Shown here in pieces: positions 52,617 through 61,363 of a DNA stretch of 64,000 nucleotides. Positions within the stretch are counted from its first letter, which is position 1. Each line of letters starts with the position of its first letter. The stretch comes from Paenibacillus beijingensis (lineage in GTDB: Bacteria; Bacillota; Bacilli; Paenibacillales; Paenibacillaceae): assembly GCF_000961095.1 (NCBI RefSeq), contig NZ_CP011058.1, positions 1,517,001 through 1,581,000 on the forward strand, in the 5' to 3' direction. Under the pieces are notes generated by a model. That model was not told the DNA's origin, searched no databases, and saw only the letters and a list, made by a program, of their open reading frames with translations. Both the position numbers and the translations under genes were made by a program.

Positions 52617-53846
52617 TTATTTGGAATGCCCGGCCCCGCTCGCGGACGGCTGCTGGCTAACCGTGTAAGCGGATCGGCTTCTCACATCCAGCCGGCAGCT
52701 GATGACCGCAATGCCGCATGCGGTTAATGCCATAACGCCTGCGATCCAAGGAAGATGAATAAGACCCGCCTGCTCGGCTGCCGCGCCGCCGATCGCCGCA
52801 CCGCCGGCAATCCCGATATTCGCCGCCGACGGAAGAAGCGAAGCGGCGAGATCTTTGGCGCCGGGGAAATACCGGTTGGCCAAATCAATTAAATACAGCT
52901 GGGCCGCCGCATTGAGCATATAAGAAACGCCCGCAACGAGGACGAGACAGATCAACCCGAGTACAGGAATCGGGGCGGTTAACGAAAACAACGCGAACAC
53001 AATCGCTTGGGCGAGTAAAACGAACCTCATCTTGCTTACCGCATTGCCGGCCGCCGCTTTTCCGCCCAGCCAGTTGCTCACAATCGAAGCAAGTCCGTAA
53101 ACGAGCAAGATCCAGCTTATATAGCGCTGCGGCACATGCATGACATCCGACAGCAGCGGCGTAATATACGTGTAGATTTCAAATACGGCCCCGATTCCGA
53201 GCACCGGAATAAGAAACGCGAGAATAATGCGCCCGTTGGTCAGCAATCCGACCTGGTCCTTTAACGAAATCTTTCCCGCTTTCGGCAGCTGCCTCGGAAT
53301 ATAAATGTAATTAAGGAACAGGGCGATTAAAGCCATCAACGCCGTCAGCACAAATGCGGCCGGCCATTCAAAATGCTGCCCTACATAGGTTCCGATCGGA
53401 ACGCCGAGTACGTTGGCGATCGCAAAACCTCCCAAAATGGATGAGATCGCGCCTCCCCTTTTCCCGATCGAAACGGCATCGCTTGCCACCGAAATGGCCT
53501 GCGATACGGCAAACCCGCACACAACGGCCGTTATAATTCGCGTAAAAAGCAGCAGACCATAGGTCGGGGATAAAGCGCTGAACAGATTAAACAGCAGAAC
53601 AAGTCCGATTGCCGTGAGGATCGCCCCGCGCTTCGGAAACCTGCTGGCTGCAGCCATAACGACCGGTGTCCCGATCGCATAGGCGATCGCAAAACCGGAA
53701 ACGAGCGCTCCGGCCTTCGCCACCGTAATGCCAAAGCTTTCCGACACTTCGGACAGCAGCCCGACAATGACATATTCGGTCGTCCCGAGCACAAACGCCA
53801 TAAACGTAAACGAAAAAATTAACGCATTTTCTCTCTTTGAACTCAT
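52617..53846 (-). CDS. MFS transporter, AraJ/YdhP-like
   Basis: The protein is 409 residues with 12 membrane segments. LGTTEYVIVGLLSEVSESFG in the first two helices and GGAISSILGGFAIANVLGVP in the fifth are typical of the DHA1 drug/sugar efflux branch (AraJ, YdhP, PbuE). The ATG at 53846 follows AGGAG by 6 nt. It is convergent with the AraC gene (13 nt). The substrate is unknown. Confidence 0.88.
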   Translation of the reverse strand: MSSKRENALIFSFTFMAFVLGTTEYVIVGLLSEVSESFGITVAKAGALVSGFAIAYAIGTPVVMAAASRFPKRGAILTAIGLVLLFNLFSALSPTYGLLLFTRIITAVVCGFAVSQAISVASDAVSIGKRGGAISSILGGFAIANVLGVPIGTYVGQHFEWPAAFVLTALMALIALFLNYIYIPRQLPKAGKISLKDQVGLLTNGRIILAFLIPVLGIGAVFEIYTYITPLLSDVMHVPQRYISWILLVYGLASIVSNWLGGKAAAGNAVSKMRFVLLAQAIVFALFSLTAPIPVLGLICLVLVAGVSYMLNAAAQLYLIDLANRYFPGAKDLAASLLPSAANIGIAGGAAIGGAAAEQAGLIHLPWIAGVMALTACGIAVISCRLDVRSRSAYTVSQQPSASGAGHSK

Positions 53847-54072
53847 CACGCACTCCTATCTTCTCTCTATATGCCGCCTAACATCAGGAAATGCTTCATA
53901 CACTCCATTGATCTATGAAATAATTATACATCAATCGTTTCATGATCAGACCGTCAACTTATTATCCAAATTAGCGGAATAGCTCATCGATTTGGCACTA
54001 AGCCGAATAGTTGGCACCGGGGTCACGGCATCACGAATTGATCCGCTTACGTTGCGTTGATCCGCCAACAAC

Positions 54073-54123
54073 AAAAGGATCAAGCTCGTGTCCTTGTTTC
54101 CGGACATAAAGCCTGATCCTTTT
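54073..54123 (-). terminator. terminator after nikR
   Basis: AAAAGGATCA and TGATCCTTTT pair, with an inner TGTCC/GGACA stem, and GTTGTT follows on the minus strand. The remaining gap 53847-54072 shows no gene. Confidence 0.65.
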
Positions 54124-54156
54124 AGCAAAACAGATCTCCCCTTTACCGCCGCCCGC

Positions 54157-54627
54157 TCAGCCGTGCGGGTGCGGATGCGGATGGGAATGCCCGTGACCCA
54201 AAGCATCCGGGTCGGCCGCATATGTGACGGAAAGCTCGGCATAAAAGACGCCCTTGTGCACTTGAATCTGGCGGTGCAGCGTGCGCAGTCTGGACAGCAG
54301 CCCGCGCACGACAATCACTTCAAGACACTGGGTCTCGTTCAAATGGACATGCATCGTGGAAATGATGTCCCGATGGTAGTGATGCTGCAAATTCATCAGC
54401 GCATCCGGGAGTTCCCGGACATGATGGTCGTACACCGTCACGATCGTGCCGGCTACCTGGGCGTCCGGGTTAAGACGGGATGGTTCAAGCAGCGCTTTGC
54501 GCGCCATATCCCGGATCGCCTCGGACCGGTTCGTGTAGCCCTGTTCTTCGATATATCCGTCAAATTGCCCGATCAGCCGGGCAGGGAATGCAACCCCAAA
54601 CCGGATCAGTTCTTCTTTGTCCGCCAT
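54157..54627 (-). CDS. nikR: NikR-type nickel-responsive regulator
   Basis: The protein is 156 residues. A ribbon-helix-helix DNA-binding part (RFGVAFPARLIGQFDGYI, then NRSEAIRDMARKAL) is followed by an ACT-like metal domain with the NikR ligand set: HH in VYDHHVREL, HVH in STMHVHLNET, and C in TQCLEV. The end HGHSHPHPHPHG is a His-rich tail that E. coli NikR lacks. The ATG at 54627 follows AGGGTG. It follows a molybdopterin-enzyme gene by 15 nt; no nickel transporter is in the window. Confidence 0.92.
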   Translation of the reverse strand: MADKEELIRFGVAFPARLIGQFDGYIEEQGYTNRSEAIRDMARKALLEPSRLNPDAQVAGTIVTVYDHHVRELPDALMNLQHHYHRDIISTMHVHLNETQCLEVIVVRGLLSRLRTLHRQIQVHKGVFYAELSVTYAADPDALGHGHSHPHPHPHG

Positions 54628-54642
54628 GTTCACACCCTGTCG

Positions 54643-55338
54643 TCAGTCGTAATCTTTGTGCACCCATTCGTCCTCCGGAAGTCCGAGATCTTCGCCGGAA
54701 TAGCGCTGCTCCAAAAAAGGATCGGCATAGTTGTGGAAGCCGTTGCGCTCCCAGAAGCCGGGACGGTCTTCGGTCATAAATTCAAACCCGCGCACCCATT
54801 TCGCGCTTTTCCAAAAGTACAGATGCGGGACAAGCAGCCGCAGCGGGCCGCCGTGCACTTCGCTCAGCGGCTGGCCGTCGTACTTGAACGCCAGCAAAAT
54901 GTCATCGCCCATCAAATCTTCCAGCGGCACGTTCGTCTCGTAATCGGGATCGGCATGGATCATCACATGACGCACCCCTTCCCCCGGCCTGATCCCGGCA
55001 TCTTGAAGCAGATCGCGGAAACGGATCCCTTCCCATTCCGTATCCAGCTTGGACCAGCGCGTGACGCAGTGAATGTCGCATTTTACCTTCACTTTGGGGA
55101 GGGCGTCCAGCTCGGCGAACGTGTACGTGCGCTCCGTATCCGCATCCCCGAACAGCCGCAGCGTCCAGCTGTCCATATCGTAGTCGGGAATCTCTCCCTC
55201 GTGCAAAATCGGAAACCGTTCCGTCACAACCTGGCCGGGAGGTACGCGGTCTCCGTAAGCCGGATCGGTCTTGATCGGCGTTTTGCGGGCGGCATCGGCA
55301 CGCTTCTGACGCTCGGCTTTATCGTTAGCCGCTTTCAT
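54643..55338 (-). CDS. molybdopterin-dependent oxidoreductase, sulfite-oxidase fold
   Basis: The protein is 231 residues. The Moco-binding domain shows VKCDIHCVTRWSKLDTEW, whose first or second Cys ligates Mo, and LYFWKSAKWVRGFEFM, as in YedY/YuiH-like proteins. There is no twin-Arg signal, so a cytosolic location is likely. The substrate is unknown. The ATG at 55338 follows AGAAGGGA. It is next to nikR, possibly co-transcribed. Confidence 0.9.
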   Translation of the reverse strand: MKAANDKAERQKRADAARKTPIKTDPAYGDRVPPGQVVTERFPILHEGEIPDYDMDSWTLRLFGDADTERTYTFAELDALPKVKVKCDIHCVTRWSKLDTEWEGIRFRDLLQDAGIRPGEGVRHVMIHADPDYETNVPLEDLMGDDILLAFKYDGQPLSEVHGGPLRLLVPHLYFWKSAKWVRGFEFMTEDRPGFWERNGFHNYADPFLEQRYSGEDLGLPEDEWVHKDYD

Positions 55339-55425
55339 GAAATCCCTTCTTTCTTGAAACTGAAATAACCGCCCCAAGGATGAACGAGGCGGTCGGCAGC
55401 GGTACATAGGCGGTTGAATACGGCG

Positions 55426-55662
55426 CTACACGCCCATCCGTTTCCGTTGGTTATTCGGCTTCTTTGTCATTTGACTTTTCATTGCTTTCGTTCCGGTATC
55501 GTGGTGGCCGACGCTGTTTCTCCCGACCGCCTGCTGCTGCTTCTTCTGCTCGAGCTTCCGCTTTACCGCTTCGGCCAGCGACACTTTGCGGGGCTCGCCG
55601 GCAGCGGCGGATGACGAAACGTCTTCCGTCCCGGCAGCTTGGCGTTGTTCATTCTCCGACAT
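55426..55662 (-). CDS. small basic protein of unknown function
   Basis: The protein is 78 residues. An acidic/Ser-rich start is followed by a Lys/Gln-rich helix (EAVKRKLEQKKQQQAVG) and a basic end (KSQMTKKPNNQRKRMGV). GGTGGG lies 6 nt before the ATG. There is no signal peptide or membrane segment. I do not recognise a family; the strongly basic C-terminus could bind nucleic acid. Confidence 0.7.
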   Translation of the reverse strand: MSENEQRQAAGTEDVSSSAAAGEPRKVSLAEAVKRKLEQKKQQQAVGRNSVGHHDTGTKAMKSQMTKKPNNQRKRMGV

Positions 55663-55733
55663 TGCTATCCCACCTCATCAAGCTTATCGTACATGCCTAT
55701 AGTGTATCGCATTTGCGAACAAATAACTACTGC

Positions 55734-56585
55734 TTACGACGGGTTATCCGCCGCTTCCCGCAGCTCCTTGATGAGATCGTCATGGATACGGCCGTTGGAG
55801 GCGACGACGTTGCGGACACCCAGATGGTATTCGGCGCCTTCGGTATCGGTCACGCGTCCACCCGACTCCTGAATAAGCAGCGCCCCGGCGGCCAAATCCC
55901 AGCTGTTCAGCCCGATTTCCCAAAACCCGCTCAGCCTTCCGGCCGCCACATACGCCAAATGCAGCGCCGCCGATCCGGCTGACCGGATGTTGCGCACTTT
56001 GGGAGCGAGATGCTGGATGCCCTTCATATTAAGCGGCAGCGCATACCGCTGCTCTGCGGGGAAACCGGTTGCCACCAAACTGCTCTGCAGCGTATCCTCC
56101 TTGGAAACTTCGATCGGCTTGCCATGGACGTACGCGCCCTTACCTTTTTCGGCAATAAAGAGCTCGTCTTTGGAAGGGTCGTAAATGACGCCCAATATGA
56201 CTTCGCCGCGATGGGCAAGCGCAATGGAAACGACGAAGAACGGGAACCCGTGCACAAAGTTCGTAGTGCCGTCGATCGGATCGACGATCCACAAATACTC
56301 CGCTTCCCGCACATCCTCCAGCGCCTTAGCCGATGCTTCGGGACCCGGCTCCACGCCTTCTTCTCCCAGAAACGAATGATTCGGAAAATGGGTGCCGATC
56401 AAGCCGCGGATCAGCCTCTCCGAACCTTTGTCCACCTCGGTTACTAAATCGTGAGACGACATCTTCAAATCAAGCTGCTGGTAATTGCCCAGCTTCGTCT
56501 TGATCCATTCCCCCGCTTTAGCCGCGCAGTTAATCGCGACGGCCGCGAAGCTTTTACTGCCCACTACCGGGTCTGCCAAAGCCAT
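55734..56585 (-). CDS. inositol-monophosphatase-family protein
   Basis: The protein is about 283 residues. The metal-site motifs are LGEEG, WIVDPIDGTTNFVHG and SWDLAAGALLIQESGG. Family members hydrolyse inositol 1-phosphate, fructose 1,6-bisphosphate, histidinol phosphate or 3'-phosphoadenosine 5'-phosphate; which applies here is open. The ATG at 56585 follows GGAAAG by 7 nt; an ATG at 56600 is the alternative. Confidence 0.92.
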   Translation of the reverse strand: MALADPVVGSKSFAAVAINCAAKAGEWIKTKLGNYQQLDLKMSSHDLVTEVDKGSERLIRGLIGTHFPNHSFLGEEGVEPGPEASAKALEDVREAEYLWIVDPIDGTTNFVHGFPFFVVSIALAHRGEVILGVIYDPSKDELFIAEKGKGAYVHGKPIEVSKEDTLQSSLVATGFPAEQRYALPLNMKGIQHLAPKVRNIRSAGSAALHLAYVAAGRLSGFWEIGLNSWDLAAGALLIQESGGRVTDTEGAEYHLGVRNVVASNGRIHDDLIKELREAADNPS

Positions 56586-56705
56586 CACTCTACTTTCCAT
56601 TCTATAATTCTTGCAATGATGATTGCGATTGCTGCTTTCATACTATACGCTTACCGCCCGATTTCGTTGCTTAAAACATCTTAATGATCGGCAAAACAAT
56701 TTTTT

Positions 56706-57527
56706 CTATAACTGCTGTATTCCTCCGATTAAGAGACGTCCCGCCAGCAGCAGCAGCGTAATGCGCAGCACCCACAAAATCGTGCCGCCTTTCATGCGCA
56801 TCGCAAGATACGCGCCGAGTTTGCCGCCGACCCATGCTCCCGGCGCAAGCGCCGCAAATAACAGCCATTCGACCTCGCCCATCGCCGCGTGCACGGAAGA
56901 GCCGAGAATTGCCGACAGAAAAATGACGAACATCGACGTTGCGGTTGCGACATGCGGCGGAAAGCGGAATAAAATAACCATGGCGGGAACAAACAACGAA
57001 CCGCCCCCGATGCCGAACAGCCCCGATACGAGTCCGACGAAAAATCCGATGGACAGCAGCGTTGCCGCCCCGTAACCGTACGTATACGAGCCGCCGTCGG
57101 AATCGGTCATCGTCCGCTGGATCGGCCACTGCCGGGTTACCGGCTTCAGCCTGTCTCTGAAAATGAGCAGCAGCGCCATCAGCAGCATAAAAGCGCCGAA
57201 CGAAATTTGAAACCATCCGCCGTGAAAGCGGCTCGTAAGCGCCGAGCCGACCATCGCTCCGGGTCCGCTCGTAATAAACAGCAGCCAGGCGCTTTTAAAG
57301 TCAACCCGCTTTCGCTTCATGTAGCTGAGCGTCGAAGCAAGCGCCGTGACGATAAGCACGGCCAAAGATGTGCCGACCGCCGTCGCTTCCGGTATAATGT
57401 GGCCCGTCAAATTTTGGCCAAGCAGCAGCAGTACCGGCACGATAATAATTCCGCCGCCCAGTCCGACAAGACTTCCATAAACCGAAGCGACAACGCCAAC
57501 CAAAACCATAATAATCCATTCCAACAT
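56706..57527 (-). CDS. TauE/SafE (TSUP) family permease
   Basis: The protein is 273 residues with eight membrane segments in two repeats, each starting with a Gly-rich motif (GSLVGLGGGIIIVPVLLLLG and GLFGIGGGSLFVPAMVILF). Family members export sulfite, sulfoacetate or related organosulfur anions. A molybdopterin oxidoreductase of the sulfite-oxidase fold lies 1.4 kb away, but the link is only suggestive. The ATG at 57527 has a weak AAGGA site 13 nt upstream. Confidence 0.9.
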   Translation of the reverse strand: MLEWIIMVLVGVVASVYGSLVGLGGGIIIVPVLLLLGQNLTGHIIPEATAVGTSLAVLIVTALASTLSYMKRKRVDFKSAWLLFITSGPGAMVGSALTSRFHGGWFQISFGAFMLLMALLLIFRDRLKPVTRQWPIQRTMTDSDGGSYTYGYGAATLLSIGFFVGLVSGLFGIGGGSLFVPAMVILFRFPPHVATATSMFVIFLSAILGSSVHAAMGEVEWLLFAALAPGAWVGGKLGAYLAMRMKGGTILWVLRITLLLLAGRLLIGGIQQL

Positions 57528-57560
57528 TCGACTTGATCATCCTTCCAAATGTATGTTGAT

Positions 57561-58736
57561 TCATAGGTGGTAATAACTTTTGAACCAATCGGCAAAGGCC
57601 GCGATGCCGGCCTTCAATTCCGTTTGCGGATAAAAGCCGATCTCGCGCTCCAGCAAGCTGCTGTCCGCCCACGTGTCGGTCATTTCGCCGGGCTGCATGT
57701 CCGCCAGCCGGACATCCGCTTTGCGGCCCAGCGCCTGCTCCAGTTGGGCGACAAGCTCGGTCAGCTCCACCGGGCGGCGGTGGCCGACGTTCAAGAGGCG
57801 GTAGGGAGGCTCGCTCCCTGCCGGACGAATATCGGGGCGGACGGCCGAATTCGCTTCCGCCTCGTCCGGCTGGTCCACCTGATCCGCCAGGTCCACCCGA
57901 TCCGCCCGGTCCGCCTGACCAGTACGCGTATCCTGATCCACGCAGGCGAAACCTTCGGCCGGCCGGGGCGGCCGGACCAGAAGCCGGACGATCGATTCGG
58001 TCACATCGTCGATATACGTAAAGTCCCGCTTCATCCGCCCGCCGTTGTACAGGGTGATCGGCCGGCCCGAGACGATCGCCGCGGCGAATTTAAACAGCGC
58101 CATATCGGGACGTCCCCAAGGCCCGTACACGGTAAAAAAACGCAGGCCGCTCGCAGGCAAACCGTAAAGGTGACTGTAGGAATGCGCGAGCAGCTCGTCC
58201 GCTTTTTTGGTCGCGCCGTATACCGTAAGCGGCCGGTCCGCCGCCGCGTCTTCCGTGAACGGCAGCCTCCGCTGTCCGCCGTAGACGGAACTCGAAGAAG
58301 CGTATATGAGATGCTTGACCGGGTGCAGCCGGCACGCTTCCAGCACGTTCAGAAAGCCGTTCACGTTCGTTTGCGCATAGCCGAGCGGATCGCTCAGGCT
58401 GTCGCGGACGCCCGTCCGCGCCGCCAGATGCAGAACGAGCGCAGGCCGGCGGACGGCGAAGAGCTCGGCGATTTCCTTAAACTGCCCGATGTCTTGCCGG
58501 ACGTAAGTAAAGCCAGGCTCGGCCAGCAGCTGTCCAAGCCTGGCGGACGGAAGACCGGAAGCCGGGTCGTCCAAGCCGGATACCGCCTCGTCCGTTCTTC
58601 CGGCCCCGGCCTTGACGCCCCCGGAAGGCGGCTCCACGACATCGAGGCCGATCACTTCGCCCCCGAGCCGCAGCCAGCGGAGCGCGGCATGCATCCCGAT
58701 AAAGCCCGCGCAGCCGGTTACCAATAATTTATCCAC
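57561..58736 (-). CDS. NAD-dependent sugar-nucleotide epimerase/dehydratase
   Basis: The protein is 391 residues of the extended SDR family, UDP-glucuronate/UDP-galactose 4-epimerase type. VTGCAGFIGMHAALRWL binds NAD, and YGATKKADELLAHSYSHL holds the Tyr-x3-Lys pair. YGPWGRPDMALFKFAAAI is typical of UDP-glucuronate epimerases. An Asp/Ala-rich low-complexity insertion (TGQADRADRVDLADQVDQPD) lies near residue 275. It likely supplies activated sugars for wall or capsule polymers. Confidence 0.92.
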   Translation of the reverse strand: MDKLLVTGCAGFIGMHAALRWLRLGGEVIGLDVVEPPSGGVKAGAGRTDEAVSGLDDPASGLPSARLGQLLAEPGFTYVRQDIGQFKEIAELFAVRRPALVLHLAARTGVRDSLSDPLGYAQTNVNGFLNVLEACRLHPVKHLIYASSSSVYGGQRRLPFTEDAAADRPLTVYGATKKADELLAHSYSHLYGLPASGLRFFTVYGPWGRPDMALFKFAAAIVSGRPITLYNGGRMKRDFTYIDDVTESIVRLLVRPPRPAEGFACVDQDTRTGQADRADRVDLADQVDQPDEAEANSAVRPDIRPAGSEPPYRLLNVGHRRPVELTELVAQLEQALGRKADVRLADMQPGEMTDTWADSSLLEREIGFYPQTELKAGIAAFADWFKSYYHL

Positions 58737-58786
58737 TTTCCATTTCCAACTCCCGCCCGCTCCGTAATTCGGCCAACTATATCAAA

Positions 58787-58813
58787 GCACCGTCAAGATT
58801 ACCTTGACGGTGC
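58787..58813 (-). terminator. terminator after fabI
   Basis: GCACCGTCAAG and CTTGACGGTGC pair with a 5-nt loop and TTTGAT follows on the minus strand. Confidence 0.75.
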
Positions 58814-58842
58814 CGGGTAGGCCTTACTGACGGAATGGATAA

Positions 58843-59613
58843 TCAGACTCCGACAATATGATAGCCGTTGTCCACATGAATGATTTCGCCCGTAATGCCG
58901 CGCGACAGCGGGCTCATCAGGAACATCGCCGTATCGCCCACTTCAGCCGTTTCGGTCGTACGCCGCAGAGGCGCTTTTTCTTCAATCGTACGCAAAATCG
59001 TATTGAAGCCCGAAATGCCTTTGGCGGCGAGTGTCCGGATCGGACCGGCGGAAATGCCGTTAACGCGGATGTTGTACTGTCCAAGGTCGTTGGCCAGATA
59101 ACGGACGGACGCTTCCAAAGCCGCTTTGGCGACGCCCATGACGTTGTAGTTCGTCAGCGCGCGTTCCGCGCCGAGGTAGGTCATCGTCAAAATGCTGCCG
59201 CCTTCCGTCATCAGCGGATAGACGCGCTGCGCAACCGCCGTCAGCGAGTACGAGCTGATGTCGTGCGCCAGCGCAAAGCCCGCGCGCGACGTCTTGACAT
59301 ACATCCCTTCGAGCTCTTCCGTCTTCGCAAACGCAATGCTGTGCACGAAGCCGTGCAGCACGCCGAACTGCTCCTTCAGCTGCGCCGCCAGGCTGTCGAT
59401 TTCCTCATCGACCGTCACGTTGCACGGCAGAATGACCGATCCTTCGATCGTCGAAGCAAGCTTGCGCACCCGCTCCTCCACCCGTTCGCTTTCGTATGTA
59501 AATGCCAGTTTGGCCCCTTGAGCCGCCAGTGATTGAGCAATCGCCCAGGCGATGCTGCGGTCGTTGGCAACCCCCATGACCAAAATATTTTTGCCGGTTA
59601 ATAATCCGCTCAT
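58843..59613 (-). CDS. fabI: enoyl-[acyl-carrier-protein] reductase (NADH)
   Basis: FabI performs the last reduction of each fatty-acid elongation cycle. The protein is 256 residues. ILVMGVANDRSIAWAIAQ binds NADH, and YLGAERALTNYNVMGVAKAA holds the catalytic Tyr-x6-Lys. AAAGGAGG precedes the ATG. It is a single gene with its own terminator; I saw no FapR site upstream. Confidence 0.96.
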   Translation of the reverse strand: MSGLLTGKNILVMGVANDRSIAWAIAQSLAAQGAKLAFTYESERVEERVRKLASTIEGSVILPCNVTVDEEIDSLAAQLKEQFGVLHGFVHSIAFAKTEELEGMYVKTSRAGFALAHDISSYSLTAVAQRVYPLMTEGGSILTMTYLGAERALTNYNVMGVAKAALEASVRYLANDLGQYNIRVNGISAGPIRTLAAKGISGFNTILRTIEEKAPLRRTTETAEVGDTAMFLMSPLSRGITGEIIHVDNGYHIVGV

Positions 59614-59719
59614 TTAGATTTTGCTCCTCCTTTCCCGTATGACGGGAACTTGATGTATCCTTCCAAAAGTAATGCATTCCATCTTTTATTTCAAGTAAAA
59701 CTTGCGGCGCAGCGGACGA

Positions 59720-60037
59720 TCATCCATGCTCCCCGAAAAACATTTCGTGCGCGAGCGCCGTCTGCACCCGCGACTCTTCGTCGGTCAGCTTGCGGACGAG
59801 CTCCATCTCCACCTGCGTCACCTCTTTGCCCTGAAAGTTGATTTCGGCGATCGAAGCCTGAATCTTCACAATGGCGATCGCCTTGTTATCGGGCGTATAA
59901 GCGATGACTTTCTGTCCGGTCGGATAGACGCGAAACCCGCTCTTGACCATTTTTCCGCGGCCGTATTCCAGCAGCTCGTACAGTTCCTGCTCGGATTTGA
60001 ACTTGCACACGGAATTAAATTCGCTTTGAAATCCCAT
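59720..60037 (-). CDS. conserved-looking protein of unknown function
   Basis: The protein is 105 residues, soluble, and starts MGFQSEFNSVCKFKSEQELY. It alternates beta-strand-like segments (GFRVYPTGQKVIAYTPD; AIAIVKIQASIAEINF) and ends in a helix with EEESR-like charges and HEMFFGEHG. AGGAGGAAC lies just before the ATG, so it is well expressed. I do not recognise the family. It lies between ddl and fabI, both in the same direction. Confidence 0.8.
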   Translation of the reverse strand: MGFQSEFNSVCKFKSEQELYELLEYGRGKMVKSGFRVYPTGQKVIAYTPDNKAIAIVKIQASIAEINFQGKEVTQVEMELVRKLTDEESRVQTALAHEMFFGEHG

Positions 60038-60110
60038 ATTGTTCCTCCTAAAAATATGGTGAAAAAGGATATCGGAACGATTCCGCCCGCTCCGATCCTC
60101 TCCCTTCTAC

Positions 60111-61250
60111 TTAAGTTCCGCTTCCGTACTCGATGCGCTGCTTCTCGGCGTGACGGGCGAGCGACAGCTCGATCAGGTTGTCGAGCAGCTTGCGGTACGG
60201 CATTCCGCTTTCCTTCCACATGAGCGGGTACATGCTGTAAGGCGTGAAGCCCGGCATCGTGTTCACTTCGTTAATGAGCAGCCTGCCGTCTTCGCGGCGC
60301 AGGAAAAAGTCGACGCGCGACAGGCCCGCGCCGTCGATCGCCAGAAATGCGCGCACCGCCATCTCGCGCACCGCCGCTGCCGTTTCCGCCGGCAGATCGG
60401 CCGGAATCTGCATGACCGATTTGCCGTCCGTATACTTGGCGTTGTAATCGTAGAAGTCTCCGGACGTGATGATTTCCCCGGGCAGGGAAGCTTTCGGCTC
60501 GTCGTTGCCGAGCACGCTCACTTCAATTTCGCGCGCATCGACGAATTCCTCCACAATCACTTTGCGGTCGTAGCGGAACGCCAGCTCCACCGCCTGGATC
60601 AGCTCCTCGCGGTTGCGGGCTTTGGAGATGCCTACGCTCGAACCGAGGTTGGCCGGTTTCACAAAGCACGGGTACCCGAGCGCCACTTCCGCTTCCATAA
60701 CGAAGAACGTATGGTCCTTTTCCCATTGTGTCCGATTAAAGTACCGGAATACACATTGGGGCAGACCCTCCTGGGCAAAAACTTTTTTCATGATGACCTT
60801 GTCCATACCAACCGCCGAAGCGAGCACGCCTGCCCCGACATAAGGAATGCCGGCCATTTCCAGCAGCCCTTGCACCGTGCCGTCCTCGCCGTATGTGCCG
60901 TGCAGCAGCGGGAACATCACTTCGATCGGCTTGTCATCTTCCGAAGCCGCAGCCGTTACATCCGTGCCGCCTTCGGCCGGGGTTATGCCCGTCAGGCGCT
61001 CGAACACCGGCGCAAGGGCGCTGTCATGCGCGGCCTGTGCATCCTCCAGCCGAAGCTCCTGAACTTGGCGGGGCGGCGCCAGCAGCACCTGCCCCGCGCG
61101 CCACTGCCCCTGTTTTGTAATATAGAAAGGCTTGATCTCGTATTTGTCGTAATCGAAAGCGCCCATTACCGCCAGCGCGGTGGAGAGCGAAACTTCATGC
61201 TCGCCCGATTTCCCCCCGTAGATCAACCCGATGCGTATTTTCTCCCCCAT
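60111..61250 (-). CDS. ddl: D-alanine--D-alanine ligase
   Basis: Ddl makes the D-Ala-D-Ala dipeptide of peptidoglycan precursors with ATP. The protein is 379 residues. IGLIYGGKSGEHEVSLSTAL, FPLLHGTYGEDGTVQGLLE, CFVKPANLGSSVGISKA and INEVNTMPGFTPYSMYP are the family motifs. HGTYGEDG carries the tyrosine typical of D-Ala-D-Ala, not D-lactate, ligases. AGGAGG precedes the ATG. A 22-residue insertion around residues 90-112 (GITPAEGGTDVTAAASEDDK) is mildly low in complexity. Confidence 0.96.
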   Translation of the reverse strand: MGEKIRIGLIYGGKSGEHEVSLSTALAVMGAFDYDKYEIKPFYITKQGQWRAGQVLLAPPRQVQELRLEDAQAAHDSALAPVFERLTGITPAEGGTDVTAAASEDDKPIEVMFPLLHGTYGEDGTVQGLLEMAGIPYVGAGVLASAVGMDKVIMKKVFAQEGLPQCVFRYFNRTQWEKDHTFFVMEAEVALGYPCFVKPANLGSSVGISKARNREELIQAVELAFRYDRKVIVEEFVDAREIEVSVLGNDEPKASLPGEIITSGDFYDYNAKYTDGKSVMQIPADLPAETAAAVREMAVRAFLAIDGAGLSRVDFFLRREDGRLLINEVNTMPGFTPYSMYPLMWKESGMPYRKLLDNLIELSLARHAEKQRIEYGSGT

Positions 61251-61363
61251 ATGAAGTTCCTCCTAATGTTTTTCCGAAGGAAAAACCGCTTCGTAAGCAC
61301 AACCCCTGTTGTTACCGCAGGTAAAACAAAAGCGCAGTCTCATGCCTGTGAGCAAGTTTTTCG

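Noticed and set aside
53946..54314. 122-codon minus-strand open frame overlapping the 3' end of nikR
   Set aside because: It shares sequence with nikR in another frame, covers the nikR terminator hairpin and has no ribosome site.
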